A stretch of DNA of 64,000 nt from Heterocephalus glaber (Eukaryota; Chordata; Mammalia; Rodentia; Bathyergidae): positions 9,100,571-9,164,570 of the forward strand of contig NW_004624778.1 of NCBI RefSeq assembly GCF_000247695.1, in the 5' to 3' direction. The notes beneath the pieces were generated by a model that was given only the letters and a program-made list of their open reading frames with translations, was not told the origin of the DNA and searched no databases. How positions within the stretch are numbered: the first letter of the stretch is position 1; every line of letters begins with the position of its first letter. The translations under genes and the position numbers were made by a program. Positions 35,072 to 46,430 of this stretch are shown piece by piece.

Positions 35072-35569
35072 GAGTTGCAGTGTCATTCTTCCCTTTTCTA
35101 GCAAGGAAGGAGACCCATTCTCTGTCTTTCCTTTCTGGGTCTCCATTCAGACAAGTGCTAATTAGGCCTTTTGAATAACCACAGGCTTAATCTCAATCTG
35201 ATTCTTATTTTGAGTATTTCTTGTACACCCAGCCTGGCTCCTCCAGTTCTTCATTTATACCTATCTTTGCTCTTGCAACCTAACTTTTCTACTCATCCCA
35301 TTACCTTATGTTTCTCCTTCATTAAAGACAGGAAGCCCCCATTAGGACTCACACTCCATTGTGTCATGCACTGTTTAAATATCTTTATCACTTTCCCATT
35401 GGGAAAAAGAGTAAGTGATGGTATTTCCATTTTTCTTTACTCTCTATCCCCCGTTTGTGGAAAAGATGATGGTTTCAAATAGTCCATTATTTATTTTCAA
35501 CTCAGGCTTGAGGGGGGTTCCAGTACTGTTCTTTCATGGACCCAGACTTCCCATGATCCCATAATGTTT
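35072..35569. other. No gene recognised
   Basis: Unique-looking DNA between copy A and a candidate regulatory element. No exon is supported. Confidence 0.5.
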
Positions 35570-35760
35570 TATGAGCAGTTTTACGGTCCAGACGCCGTAT
35601 TATCATGTCCTTCTGAAAGGTGGTTGTGTGGATTGTCAGGAAACAGGAGCTGAATGACAGGGTAATCTGTGACAGCTTGACAGTTGGTTCACAGCCCTGT
35701 AAGACGAGAGCAGTGTGCTCTGGAGCAACTCTGTTAAGGAGCCTCTGAGGTGGGGCAGGG
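35570..35760. promoter_or_regulatory. Candidate regulatory element with TGACAG cluster
   Basis: Repeat-free sequence with CpGs inside an otherwise CpG-poor region (TTTTACGGTCCAGACGCCG, GTAAGACGAGAG). Three copies of TGACAG lie at 35655-35660, 35670-35675 and 35678-35683, all on the plus strand. TGACAG is the half-site of MEIS/PREP/TGIF TALE homeodomain proteins. Enhancer function is inferred. Confidence 0.4.
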
Positions 35761-35834
35761 TAAACACTAACATTTTTTAAGTGCTCTCGTATTTAATGAC
35801 AGAATGCATAAGGTGAACAGGTGCAACAGAACAT

Positions 35835-35985
35835 TCTAACAGGAAGTTTTCTTCCTGACTGTCTAGACTATTGCACCCACTTCATGAATGAAGAAAATGA
35901 AGCTAGGATGTAGGATGTGATCAACCAGTAGCACACATACAAAGACAATCTCAGGGCTAGAAACCAAGATTTCTGACAGTCAAAA
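35835..35985 (-). repeat. MIR fragment, antisense
   Basis: 'cacttcatgaatgaagaaaa', 'tgaagctaggatgtaggatg' and 'ctagaaaccaagatttctga' follow the antisense MIR order, much diverged. Confidence 0.45.
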
Positions 35986-36281
35986 GAATCTTAAAAACAC
36001 ATTAAAAACATGATATCCAGCATGTCTATTCTACTTTCCTAAGTGGAAACACTTATGCACAGATGACATATAGTAATTCCAACTTGATGTTTTAAATTGA
36101 AAATCCAATGTGAGCAGAAGCCTTGGTAACTGGCACACCTTCTCATCCCCAGTGCTGGTGCTCAAGTGCTCCATTTTTTATATAGCATGTCAGTCTATGT
36201 CATTTCACCTAAGCTTTACTGAGTCCATATGGAGTATTTCCCATCCTTTATTGTCTCTCGTTTGCCTGGTTTTCTGCAAAA

Positions 36282-36318
36282 TAGTAACAATAATAATAAC
36301 AACAACAATAATAATAAC
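36282..36318 (+). repeat. (AAT/AAC)n microsatellite
   Basis: A mixed trinucleotide tract of AAT and AAC units. Confidence 0.9.
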
Positions 36319-36402
36319 TTGACCTGGGAAGAGTAGCAGCTCCCCACTGTGTCTGAGACATGCTAACCACTGCCACTCTTGGGGCTGGCTTCTGGGGACA
36401 AC

Positions 36403-36556
36403 CCTGAGATGGGTAGAAGGAAGGAGGGCAAAGAGTTCCGCACCAGTATCAATTATGAATCCTGGCTAAGCCCTGGGCGGATGAGATTTCCTGCAATAAA
36501 ACAGGGTTTGGAAGAACAATGTTTAAAAGGCCTGAGATGAAGCACAGTGAAAAAGT
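36403..36556 (+). repeat. 150-bp direct repeat, copy B
   Basis: Second copy of the unit at 34922-35071, same orientation, 1.48 kb downstream. The two differ by many point substitutions, so the duplication or the two insertions are old. Likeness stops at about 36556. Confidence 0.75.
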
Positions 36557-36944
36557 GCTCTTAAATTGGACTTGAGATCTGATTCTGACTTTGCTACCAG
36601 ATTGACCTTTATGAGCCTTTATATTCTGATGTATAAAGAGGTTGCTTTTGTAGACTCAGAGACTCCCATCCAGCTCTAACAATCTGGGATTCTATGGAGA
36701 CTTTGCATCTGGGAGATGGTGAGTAACCATTCCAGGGAATGCTAAGCAGAAGGGGAATGCTAAGGAGAAGCTAATGGGAAACACATGGTGTAGACAACTG
36801 GAGGCAGGAAGAAAGGAGGTAGGGTCAGCAGGCCCAGGGGCTCCCTGGGAAGGCTTCACTCTCTGAGGGAAAACTGTTTCCAAACTTGCAACTGAGCACA
36901 GGCACAAAAAGTTGGACACTCATAACTTACTTTCATTGCTCATA
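36557..36944. other. No gene recognised; possible MIR-like relic at left
   Basis: The left part ('gatctgattctgactttgct' ... 'gggattctatgg') may be an old SINE or LINE relic. The remainder is G/A-rich unique-looking DNA. Confidence 0.4.
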
Positions 36945-37150
36945 AGAGAGGAGCGATTTATAATCATCTCCACTGACTTTCAAAACAGCCCTGTGAAGTA
37001 AACAGATTCTATTATCGTATGTTTACAAATGAGGTAACTGAGGCTCTGGGAGGGTAAGAGACTTCCCAAGATTTATCGCGTATGAGTTGAGTTGGACAAG
37101 ACCCAAAGTTTCCTAGGTCCTAGTCCCAGGTCTTTTCCAACTCACTTTTC
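36945..37150 (-). repeat. MIR SINE, antisense
   Basis: 'aacagccctgtgaagtaaac', 'acaaatgaggtaactgaggc', 'tctgggagggtaagagactt' and 'cccaagatttatcgcgtatg' are a clear antisense MIR. Confidence 0.75.
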
Positions 37151-37224
37151 TATAGCAACCACTTGTATTTCTCCAGAACTTTTTATTTTTTTAAGTGTGT
37201 TTAAAAATGACTTCATTTTATTCT

Positions 37225-37325
37225 GTAGAAGTCCTGTCAGCCCTGTTTTAATAATGAAGAAACTGAAGCCCAGGGAAATTCCGTGATTTTCCTTGAGTTC
37301 CTAGTCACTCAACAACTCTCACTGA
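37225..37325 (-). repeat. MIR fragment, antisense
   Basis: 'ttttaataatgaagaaactg' then 'aagcccagggaaattccgtg' is a second partial antisense MIR core just right of the previous one. Confidence 0.6.
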
Positions 37326-39924
37326 GTACCCAAGATCCACCAGAAACATCTCTCACACACCACCACCACCACCCAATGGAAAGGCAAGTCTGATCTCAGA
37401 GTGTCCTGACTGTGTATCCACTTCCTTTTAGTAGCTATGATTTTTAAGGTGCAAATAAAAGTTCTCAAAAGAACTTCCAAGTATGACATGGGCAAAAATG
37501 ACCATAGCAATGGTAATATGCCATCCAAATGCTGGTCCTCCATTGCCCACTTTTGCTTTAAGATGGCTGTCTAACCCCAGAATTAAAGACATATCTGTAA
37601 CAATTCTTGAAGACATGCAAAGGCAATAATAATAGCTGATAAGGGCACCACGTGTGGCTTCACCTTTGATTTGAAATAAGTATAACTATTTATAGATATG
37701 AATGCTATCCAAATTCCCAGGGCCATCTCCTCTCCAGCTTCTAAACACCACAGTTCCACAGCTTTCTCCTCTCTAGAGTAATGTTCTTGGTTCAGTCACT
37801 ACTAAATTGCCCCCAGTGGGTTGCCAGAACATCCAGGGCAAAGGGAGTCACAAAAAAAAAAAGCTGGATAGCCAGCCCTTAGAGACAGTTCTGACATCTG
37901 TTAAACATCTGCCCTTGGAGGTGATATAATCTCAATTGCACTGAGATTCTTTCTGCCTGTAAGTATACACAAAATACACTCAGAATTTTTACAAATATTT
38001 TCTAAAGCACCAGGTCTCCTAGAATTTAGTCCCTTTGTCAGGCTCCACGTATACAGGTATCAGTAAATTGTCCAGCGCTTTCTAGTTTACAAACATTGCA
38101 TTAACCTTCTATAGATTCTCAAATCAATCCTTGTTTTCACATTTCCTTTCAAGTCTTTCTTACAGGTAAGTAACATAACCCTTGTGTATTTGAGAGAGAG
38201 AGAGAGAGAAGAGAGAATTTCATTTGTCTGAAAAACTGTGTAGCACTGTGCCTCACCTCAGAAATGGCACTTTGCAGCATCCATCATCACCCAGGAAGTT
38301 CTCTGGGCCTCTGGAAATTGTGGCAAGTTTGTCCAGAGCCATCCATATCCTTTTGCATAGTAATTCCTGTATGCTTAAGAGACAGCAACTCTCAGGGTAG
38401 AAAGGGACATCTGTGTCTAGGAAAGTGAGCGAAGTCAACCCTCTCGCTACTCTCACTCAGTACTTCTCTTCTGCCTCTGGCACCTACTTCCCAGCCCCTC
38501 CTCTCATTCCTCAGCACCAGCAGCTAAGCTCCAGCTCAAGTCTACTCTCCTCCTCCGGTCCTTCTCAAGCCTTCTCACCCCTCACAACCTCTCCCTTTTC
38601 TGGGCTACCACAGTCAATCTTTCTGTTCTTCTCTGAGGGCCACTCGTTGTCTTCATGAGCTTCACATTGCTAGCCAACTTGCCAAGTGTGTAATTGTGAC
38701 TTTTCAGCTGAAGCTTCCTAAAAACAGGAGACACCTCCCCTCCCTCTGCCCCTCCCTATGCTTTGCATTAACTGGTCATATGACAGAAGTTTGTTGATTT
38801 AAAAATTGACTCCCAACTGCAGCACACCCTCATTTTAGTGCTGATAACACAAAGCAGAGATGAATGAAATATCAATATCTTATCTATATCTATATCTATC
38901 TATGGAATAACAGCTCCTGAACAAAGTTGGACATTTTCTATGGGAAGCAGAGTGCTGTGCCAGGGTCCCAGTCCTGCTGCATTGGTCACATGTGCCTGAT
39001 TGAGGAAGTACCTTCTTTGCAGATTCTGGATCACCATCACAGCAACAGGAAATGGAGGCATCTGCTATCCTCCCTCAGGGAATGACTACATCACAACCCT
39101 CTCTTTTCACCTCCTAAGATACCAAATGTATTCTTTCTCCAACACAGAGCTGGGGAAATATTTGTATTGGCTGAGTTGAGTTGGTGGGTCATTTTACTCA
39201 TTCCAAAATACCTGCTGAGAGACATAAGTGGAAGGAAAGTGGACACCCCAACCCCCCTCCTTTTCACTGGAAAAATGTGAAAGTGATTTTTTGTATTTGT
39301 CAGAGGGGAAACCAAGCCCCTGATCTGACATCCACTTAATTTTTCTTCAAGAGGAAAACTGTTGACTTCTCCTATTAGTGGGGTGGGAAATGGCACTGGT
39401 CTGGAATTCAGGAGGCTTGGTTCTCACCCTGGCTCTGTGCCTACATGTGTCCACCCCCATTCTTTCCATGGGACCACATCATTTGCACACCTGCTTGTCA
39501 CTCAGTACCAAGCAATGGGTTTATCTGGGTGGCAGTGTTTCCTTTGAAGACCACCCTGAAGTTGCTGCTGACACTCATGCTTTCTACTTAAAATTTTTGG
39601 CAGCAGGGAGACCAATGATTAAGGCACCTGGTATGTATGCAGAAAGGTGTCCAAGTGCCACTTGGAGTTTCTGGGACTGAGTTCTGTCCCATCTCCCCCA
39701 TTGATGCATGTGTGTCCAGGAAAGTCCCCTAAGTTTCTTGTTTGTTTTTCTGTGCACTGGAAATAATGACTTTTTTAACCCCACCAAGGGCTTTCTCCCA
39801 GGACTCTTGTGAGAAATATATAGGATTAGAAATGTGATCATCTTGTAGAAGTACAATGATGTGAAGAAACAGATGGTTGTCAGAGCACCATCATGAGTGT
39901 TGCCAAAAGGACAGGGCAAGCCAG
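37326..39924. other. No gene recognised; AG and ATCT microsatellites
   Basis: Unique-looking DNA with an AG tract at 38191-38216 and an ATCT/ATAT-rich tract at 38877-38903. A pyrimidine-rich stretch at 38440-38650 yields a serine/proline-rich spurious frame. No exon can be supported. Confidence 0.5.
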
Positions 39925-40095
39925 AGATATGGTGTCTGGTTCTAGCTCGGCCTCCAACTGTGTCATCTCAGGCAAGCCCAAGTTCTCTCTGGGATTCACT
40001 TTCCTTATCTGTCAAAAGTCCTATCTTTTCCACAAGGGTATAGTGAAAATTGAAGACAATATGCAATATGTATGAAAGAGCACTGAAAATGTACA
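39925..40095 (+). repeat. MIR SINE, sense
   Basis: 'ggttctagctcggcctccaa', 'tgtgtcatctcaggcaagcc', 'ttccttatctgtcaaaagtc' and 'aagggtatagtgaaaattga' are the sense MIR order. Confidence 0.7.
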
Positions 40096-42214
40096 ACTCT
40101 GTATTCAAGAAAAATGACCTCACAGTGTTTAACAAGTCTATCTGCATCGAAGGACACTTCATGTAAGAAACTCTTCTCCGTAAGAGGGAATCCCAGAGGG
40201 AGGCTCTAAGTAAATTACCCAGCCCCTTCCCCCCTTGTTTCTTCTGGAAGTTGTGTTGTTTGACACAAGGAGCACTGGCCAGAGCATGAAGAATGGAAGC
40301 TAGACATTTACAGTGCAAACTCACAACACAGCCAGTCCCTAGGGAGTGCATACATTTTAGCAGTATCCAACTCAAATAAAACAACACTTTTCAAGGGCAC
40401 AGTGTCACTTCTTTGGATTGTTGGATAGAAATGATCCATGTTTAAGAAGCTATAAAATGGCAACCACAGACCATAAGTTTAAAATTAAAAAAGAAAAACC
40501 CTCTTTGCAGAATTGTAACAGGAAAAAAGGTACACAGTACTAGAAGGGTAGAAGAGAGTTGGTGTTGTGAAGAACATAAAGCAGCAAGCACCACAGAATT
40601 TCTGAGGGCTGGAGGTCACAGGGGTCCCTCAGACATACTCCAAGTTAGTCCTGAGATATGGGTTAGAGTTGCAAAGGCAGAAAGGAGGGGACTGTGTCAA
40701 GGTGATAGGGTAGATCTGGGTAGGAAGGTAATCAGAAAGAAAAAGCAGGTTTAATGACAGAATGGACCAAATCCTGAGACTTCACTTACAAAGCACCCTA
40801 TCCCAAATCAAAAGAAAATTCAATAAAACCTCCATTTGGGTTCTATTTAATAAACATGTAGCATGTAGACATTTTGCTTCTCCAAAGCCATTCGTTCAGG
40901 ATGACTGGAGGATGGTTCTCAGTGAGCCCCGCACCCTAGATTATAGGTTTCTGGGGAAAGGTGGGCATCTGTGGTTCTCATGGGAAGAACCCATGTGCAT
41001 TCCCCCAAGCACAGAAGCCATTCGTCATGACAGCCTACCTGGGTGAGAGGACTTCATACCAAGTGGTACATTATTGAACAGGTGGGAGAGGGCAAAGGGA
41101 CTAAGACAGAACTTACTTAGTTATATATTCAGAGGAATGGTGGCCCTGACCAAGAATGAAGTTATGCACCAAAGAAAAAGGAAGACAAGAGCAATGATAT
41201 TAAAGTTTCATATTCACTGGACTGAAGAGAAGCATTCAATTCAAAATGAACTTATGAAAGAATGTACACTGTATGTCTTAATTTTGATTATTGCATGAAA
41301 ACCCATTACATTTTTAAAACCTAAATCTACCAAGGGACTGGGGAGCCCACATTTCTGGCAGAGACCTTCCTGAGACCAAAGATTGGCCATACTAAGCAGA
41401 GAGAGTCACTCTGTAGTATGCTTGGAAAGGTGATTCTGTCTGAGCAGAAGAATGCTGGTGGGCTTGGAGTAGACCTTCTCCTGCCCTCGCTTCAGGGGTT
41501 CCAGACTGTGCACTGAGAAAGCTTGAAGAGAGAAAACCTAGCCCCATATACATCTCCCTCTGGTCAAACCTAATATGGGGAGCATGTAGCTCCTAGGACT
41601 CCCCTTTAGAATCAGAGAGGCCTCTCCAGCCTAGCCAATCTCCAAACAGAATGAATGCATGTTTTTCTGTATGTGTCAGCCTCACAAATAGAATCTGGTC
41701 TTTGAAAATAGCGCAGAAGGAAAGAAACACAGAAGAGTTTGAGTTTGATCCTCCAAACCAAGTTATTTATCCCTGGGGCACCTGCTAATCTCTCTCTGTG
41801 TCCACCCCAGAGTCGCAGAGTTTGGATCTCAGCAGGGTGAGGATCTGCATTGTACTTGGGTCCTATGAAGAGGTGTGGTAGAAGAACAGAAAGTACCTGA
41901 TCTTCTTTATTAAAGTTCTTATAGTTACCCTCTGCAGAATCGGAGGTATTCACATAAGGAGGAGCAAGTTGCTTTGGCCCAATTATTTTTTAAGGCTTTA
42001 AGGAAGGTAATAATCAGCCTTAATTAACTGACTTGCCCATTCACATATTTCACACTCAGCCTACATTCTCAGAGCACTTATGTGCTAGGCAATTCATGTT
42101 TGAGATGAATCTTTCTCTGAAACCTCCTCTCTCTTTTCAAATGTTTAATCAGTTCACTAAAGCATAATCACAACTTTGGAAAAGGCTTTAGAACCTTTTG
42201 CTCAAGCATTGCTC
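40096..42214. other. No gene recognised
   Basis: Unique-looking DNA. Open frames reach 139 codons (minus strand, 39968-40387), but that frame overlaps the MIR and has no recognisable domain. Confidence 0.5.
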
Positions 42215-42360
42215 AATATCATCATTTTTTGCAGATAGGGAAAATAGAATTTGAGAGCTAAGGAATTTGCCCAATATCACATGGCTGGTTAGTAGCAGAG
42301 CTGGAACAAAAGACAAGCCTCCAAATTACTAACTCAGTGCTCTTTCTTTCTACAGCTTCC
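42215..42360 (-). repeat. MIR SINE, antisense
   Basis: 'ttttgcagatagggaaaata', 'ggaatttgcccaatatcaca', 'tggctggttagtagcagagc' and 'aactcagtgctctttctttc' form a clear antisense MIR. A copy of the old repeat seen at 11656 may follow at 42375-42480. Confidence 0.78.
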
Positions 42361-43169
42361 TTTTAGCAGTTGTATTTGTTGGACATTTGCTATGAGAGGT
42401 TAGAGAAAAACATAAGACATGGCTCCTATCCTGCTGGCTATAAATCAAGTTGAATAAACAAAACATACACAAGGGAAATGAGAGAACTATTGTGATAACT
42501 CATGTAGCACTAACTAAGGATTTCAGCAAAGGGAGAGATCAGTGTGGATTGGAATAATTGAACTGGCTCCCTCTGTAGAACAGACTATGATACCAAGAAG
42601 ACAAAGACAGGGAAGTGTGAGAAGGCAGTTTAGAAGCAGAGTGGAATCCAGACTCAAGAGGGTTGCAGAGGTGGGGAGCTTCCCAGCATAGTAAGAAGGG
42701 AGTCTGCTGACTGCCAATGAGATTTGTGGGTCGGTGGAGCTGACATGTGGAATGATCCAGAGTGAGCCCCTGTTTAATGAGAGCTCTCTGGCAGGGTGTG
42801 GAAGAGGAAATGCTCAGGGAGAGAGTTTAAGATCCAGCCATTGGATAAGAAGTATTTACAGAAAGATACGGAGGATACAGAAGATCTTAAATATCTACCT
42901 TACATCCCTTATCTTTTACTTAGATCCAATCATATACGTTTCATTTGGGTTTGTAAGATGGGTTAGATGAGGTTTCATGCTGATTAGGCAGAAGAAATAG
43001 CTCTCTGTATAGTGTTCTTGTGCTAAAGCTTGAGAGTAACCATTAGATTCTCTTCGGAGAGGATTTCTGGAGACAGGATATTTTGAAAGAATTAAGAAGT
43101 TATACAAAGGAAAATATATGCCTCGTAAGGGAATGAGTTGTGCGTGTGTGTATGTGTGTGTGTTTTCAG
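42361..43169. other. No gene recognised
   Basis: Contains a possible old-repeat fragment at 42375-42480; otherwise unique-looking DNA. Confidence 0.45.
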
Positions 43170-43325
43170 ATTAATGAACAAATCCTCACCCCTTACTCAC
43201 TACTGACCTTCAGTAATTTACTAAACCTCTCTGTGTCTTTGTTTCTTTACAGTGAATTAAAGATAATAGCCCTTACCTTGCAGGATTATCTCTCAGTGTC
43301 TAGCATGTGCTATGCAGCTAAATAA
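43170..43325 (+). repeat. MIR SINE, sense
   Basis: 'ccttcagtaatttactaaac', 'ctctctgtgtctttgtttct', 'gataatagcccttaccttgc' and 'gtctagcatgtgctatgcag' follow sense MIR order. A short GT tract (43141-43164) adjoins it. Confidence 0.75.
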
Positions 43326-45019
43326 TGTCAGTCTCTTTCCTCTTATCTATTGATAGTCATCTAATAAAGAATAGAACTCTGAGGGGCTTAGGCATGGGGC
43401 ACAGAGGGCTGGTAGGTAAGGCTCTACTTCAGCCTGAAGGGATAGCACAGTGGGAAACTGAAGTCCTGGGTATAATAATGTATGTGCTGTGCACTGCAGG
43501 CAAAGGATATAAACAGGAACCATGGGGCAGTGAATAGGGCCCAAAGCAGATGGCCTTCCGTGATCACACACCCCTCAGTGCCAAGGACTGGGTTTTGCAA
43601 GGGGGCAGGGTAGTCAGTGTGAGATAATCCATTCAGCGAAGATAAAGGCAGTGGGGAGTGACATGGTGGGGAGAGGAAGCACAAACAGCCCTGGTAAGAA
43701 ACTTGGCCCTTAGAGTCCTCTTGTCCTTCCAACAGAGCTTCTTTTGTTAGATTACGTGACAGTGGCAGGCAGTACAATGCCAGCACAACCCCTGGTTTAT
43801 GTAGTCAAAGAGAGAGAAAAATTGAGCAGGCAATTCGCTGTTGAATATCATTCCCTCAGCAAGACAATGCCTCGTTTGAATATTTGTTCTTAGTCACTAT
43901 TTGTTTTTATTCTAAGCAGCCATTAACCTCCTACTAGTCTTCATCTTTTATAATAAAAGTAGCAGTGTTAGAAAGAATAACAACACTCCCAGCACGGCAC
44001 CCTCCTGGCACAGCATTCTGCATGGCAATGAAGGAATGAAAATGACAAGACACTCCTGTGCAGAATGATAAGGCCACTAGGGCAGGCGGGAGGCAGGTGA
44101 CTGTTTGAATGAAACTTCTTATACAGCTTTTGGGAAATTGTCATTGTGAAATCATCCTCCAAAGAAAGTAGCTAGAAGAATAAAGGGGCGATTAATTAAC
44201 AAGCAGCATAGAATGCTCAATCCCTGAGCAGACTCTTACCCACAGTACACAGATCACTGCAAAGCAGGCAGTACACTGGGGAGCATCCTAACCCAAGAGG
44301 CCAGGGCACCGGCCGGCCAGTGGGGCTCTGACACCGCCAGAGTGATCCAGGGGAAGCAGGGCCAAGGGAAGTCACCAACTCCAGGTTCTCTGCCTCTCCC
44401 AGCCCTGACCTTTTATCCCAAATGTGGTCTTGGAAGGAAGGTGTTTATGATACCTCCACCATCACCTGCACAGACCTGGGCTACGTCTGGCCAGCAAGAT
44501 CCCAGTCCAGGGTCTCATGGATGCTCAGGAAAGCCTGGTGGGAGACATCTGATGCCAAGATGGGATTTGAGGAACACACACACACACAACCCACACACAC
44601 ACAACCTTAACCAAGCTTCTGCTGGATTGATCTTGAGTCATCAAATCCAACTTCAGGGGAAAGAGTTTGGAGTTTGTCTAGAATTTTCATCCCCACATAT
44701 TAGCAAATAAATCCCTTTCACTTTTTTTTGGTTGTTGTTGCACAATAAATAAATAGATAAATGAGAGCCCAAAGGATCTCTTTATCCCTGCAGTAGATTT
44801 GCTTACCCATCTCTCCTCTCTTCCTCCAACCCCTGTTCATGCTCCCCTCACTTTTCATGGGCAGACCCCTTCAACTTTTCTCTTTTATCTCCTCAAAATA
44901 AATCTTCACCTCCCCTCAACTGCATCCTCCTCAATATGGATTAGATAGACAGGCCCCTGACCCTAACATTTACTAGTGCAGAGACTGCAGAGCAGGTCCT
45001 CCTTGCCCAAACCCCAGAA
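43326..45019. other. No gene recognised; CA tract
   Basis: Unique-looking DNA with a CA-rich tract at 44572-44604. The AT-rich segment at 43840-44230 is complex (for example GGCGATTAATTAACAAGC) and may be conserved, but I cannot tell. Confidence 0.45.
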
Positions 45020-45175
45020 TCCTCATGTTTTCTGCAGGGATGATAGTATCCTTATCACATGCTGATGTGAGGGTTAAATGAAACAGTACCTATAGAGAGT
45101 GTGTGTGCTGCCTGTGAGACAGAGCATGCAATAATATTATTTAATAGTTAATAACATTCTATTATCAATTCTGGA
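45020..45175 (+). repeat. MIR fragment, sense
   Basis: 'gggatgatagtatccttatc', 'gatgtgagggttaaatgaaa' and 'gagcatgcaataatattatt' match the sense MIR 3' half. Confidence 0.55.
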
Positions 45176-45314
45176 AGCCACACAGAACTATTTGTTTTTC
45201 CTTGGATGTAATCTCAGCTTGCCTATGTCCATGTCATTGTCTCCACTTTTCCTCATCTCCCTAGACCTTCTTTCATGCTGAATACAAATGCCTTAGTCAT
45301 TTCTTTATTAGTCC

Positions 45315-46430
45315 ATGTTTGCAGTACATAGTGATTACATTTATTGTGGACGTACATATCACATCTTAATTCTTTTATTTTATCCCCTAGGCCTCCAAAC
45401 CTTCCCTTCTCCTTCCATTTCTTGGTCTCCTTCCCATTTGCCAAAGCTCTATTTCCATTTTTTTTCTCTCAATTCTTTTTTTAAATCCCCTTTACCTCCT
45501 CTCCTTCTCCCTCCCTCCATTGTTTCTTGCCCTTCCCATTTGAAAAAGATCTCCCTATTTCACTTGGGTCTTTTTTTATATGTTGGGTTTCTCATATATG
45601 AGAAATCATGTGATATTTAAGTTTGCATTATGTCATTTAAGATTATGGCCTCAAAGTGCATCCATTTACCTACAGATGCCTCAAGTTTATCCTTCTTCAT
45701 GGCTAAGTAGTATTTTATTGTGTATAAACACCACATTTTCTATTTCCATTTATCTGCTGAAGGACATAAGGGCTGATTTCAAATTTAACTATTATAAATT
45801 GTGCCACTATAAACATAAGCATGCATGTACCACTGTAATATGATGATTTTAACTGTTTCAAGATACCTAGAAAAGGAATAGCTGGATTCAATGGAATTTC
45901 TAGTTTTATTTTTTGAGGAATTTCCATACTGATTTCCATAGTGGTTATACTAGATTATATTCCCATCAACAATGTGGAAGGGTTCCTTTTTCCTAGAAAT
46001 CTCACCAGTATTTATTATTATTTGATTTCTCAATGATAGCCATTCTTTCTGGAATTAGAATCTCAGTATTGTTTTAATTTGCATTTCCCTAATAGCCAGA
46101 GATGGCCATATTTTCATGTATTTTGTGGCCACTTCCTCTTCCAAGTGTACTTCCTCTTCTAAGAAGTATCTATTCATTTCAGTTGTCCATTTTTTGATTG
46201 GGTCTTTTATTTCGGGGCATCTATTTTTAAAATTCATTATATATTCTAGATGTTAGTCCTGTGTTTGAAGAAGCTTGCAGAATTTTTTTCCCCATTCTGT
46301 AGGTTATCTCTTGATTCTATTGGTTGTTTCCTTTGCTGTGCAGAAGCTTTTTAATTTTATATGGTCCCATTTTTTTGATTCTTGGTACTATTTCTTGTGC
46401 CATTAGAGCTCTGTTCAGATTCATCTCAAA
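45315..46430 (-). mobile_element. LINE-1, 5'-truncated, antisense
   Basis: The plus strand is antisense L1. It begins with a lineage-specific pyrimidine-rich 3' UTR ('ccttctccttccatttcttg', 'ccaaagctctatttccattt'). ORF2 C-terminal landmarks follow: 'tggctaagtagtattttatt', 'aggaatttccatactgattt', 'ttgctgtgcagaagcttttt'. It ends within the same few tens of consensus bases as the copy at 23685. Stops throughout; inactive. Confidence 0.88.

Noticed and set aside
37340..37380. Short CACCAC-type tract as a possible tandem repeat locus
   Set aside because: Only a few units; ordinary low-complexity sequence.
39968..40387. 139-codon minus-strand frame
   Set aside because: Overlaps a sense MIR and has no recognisable domain.
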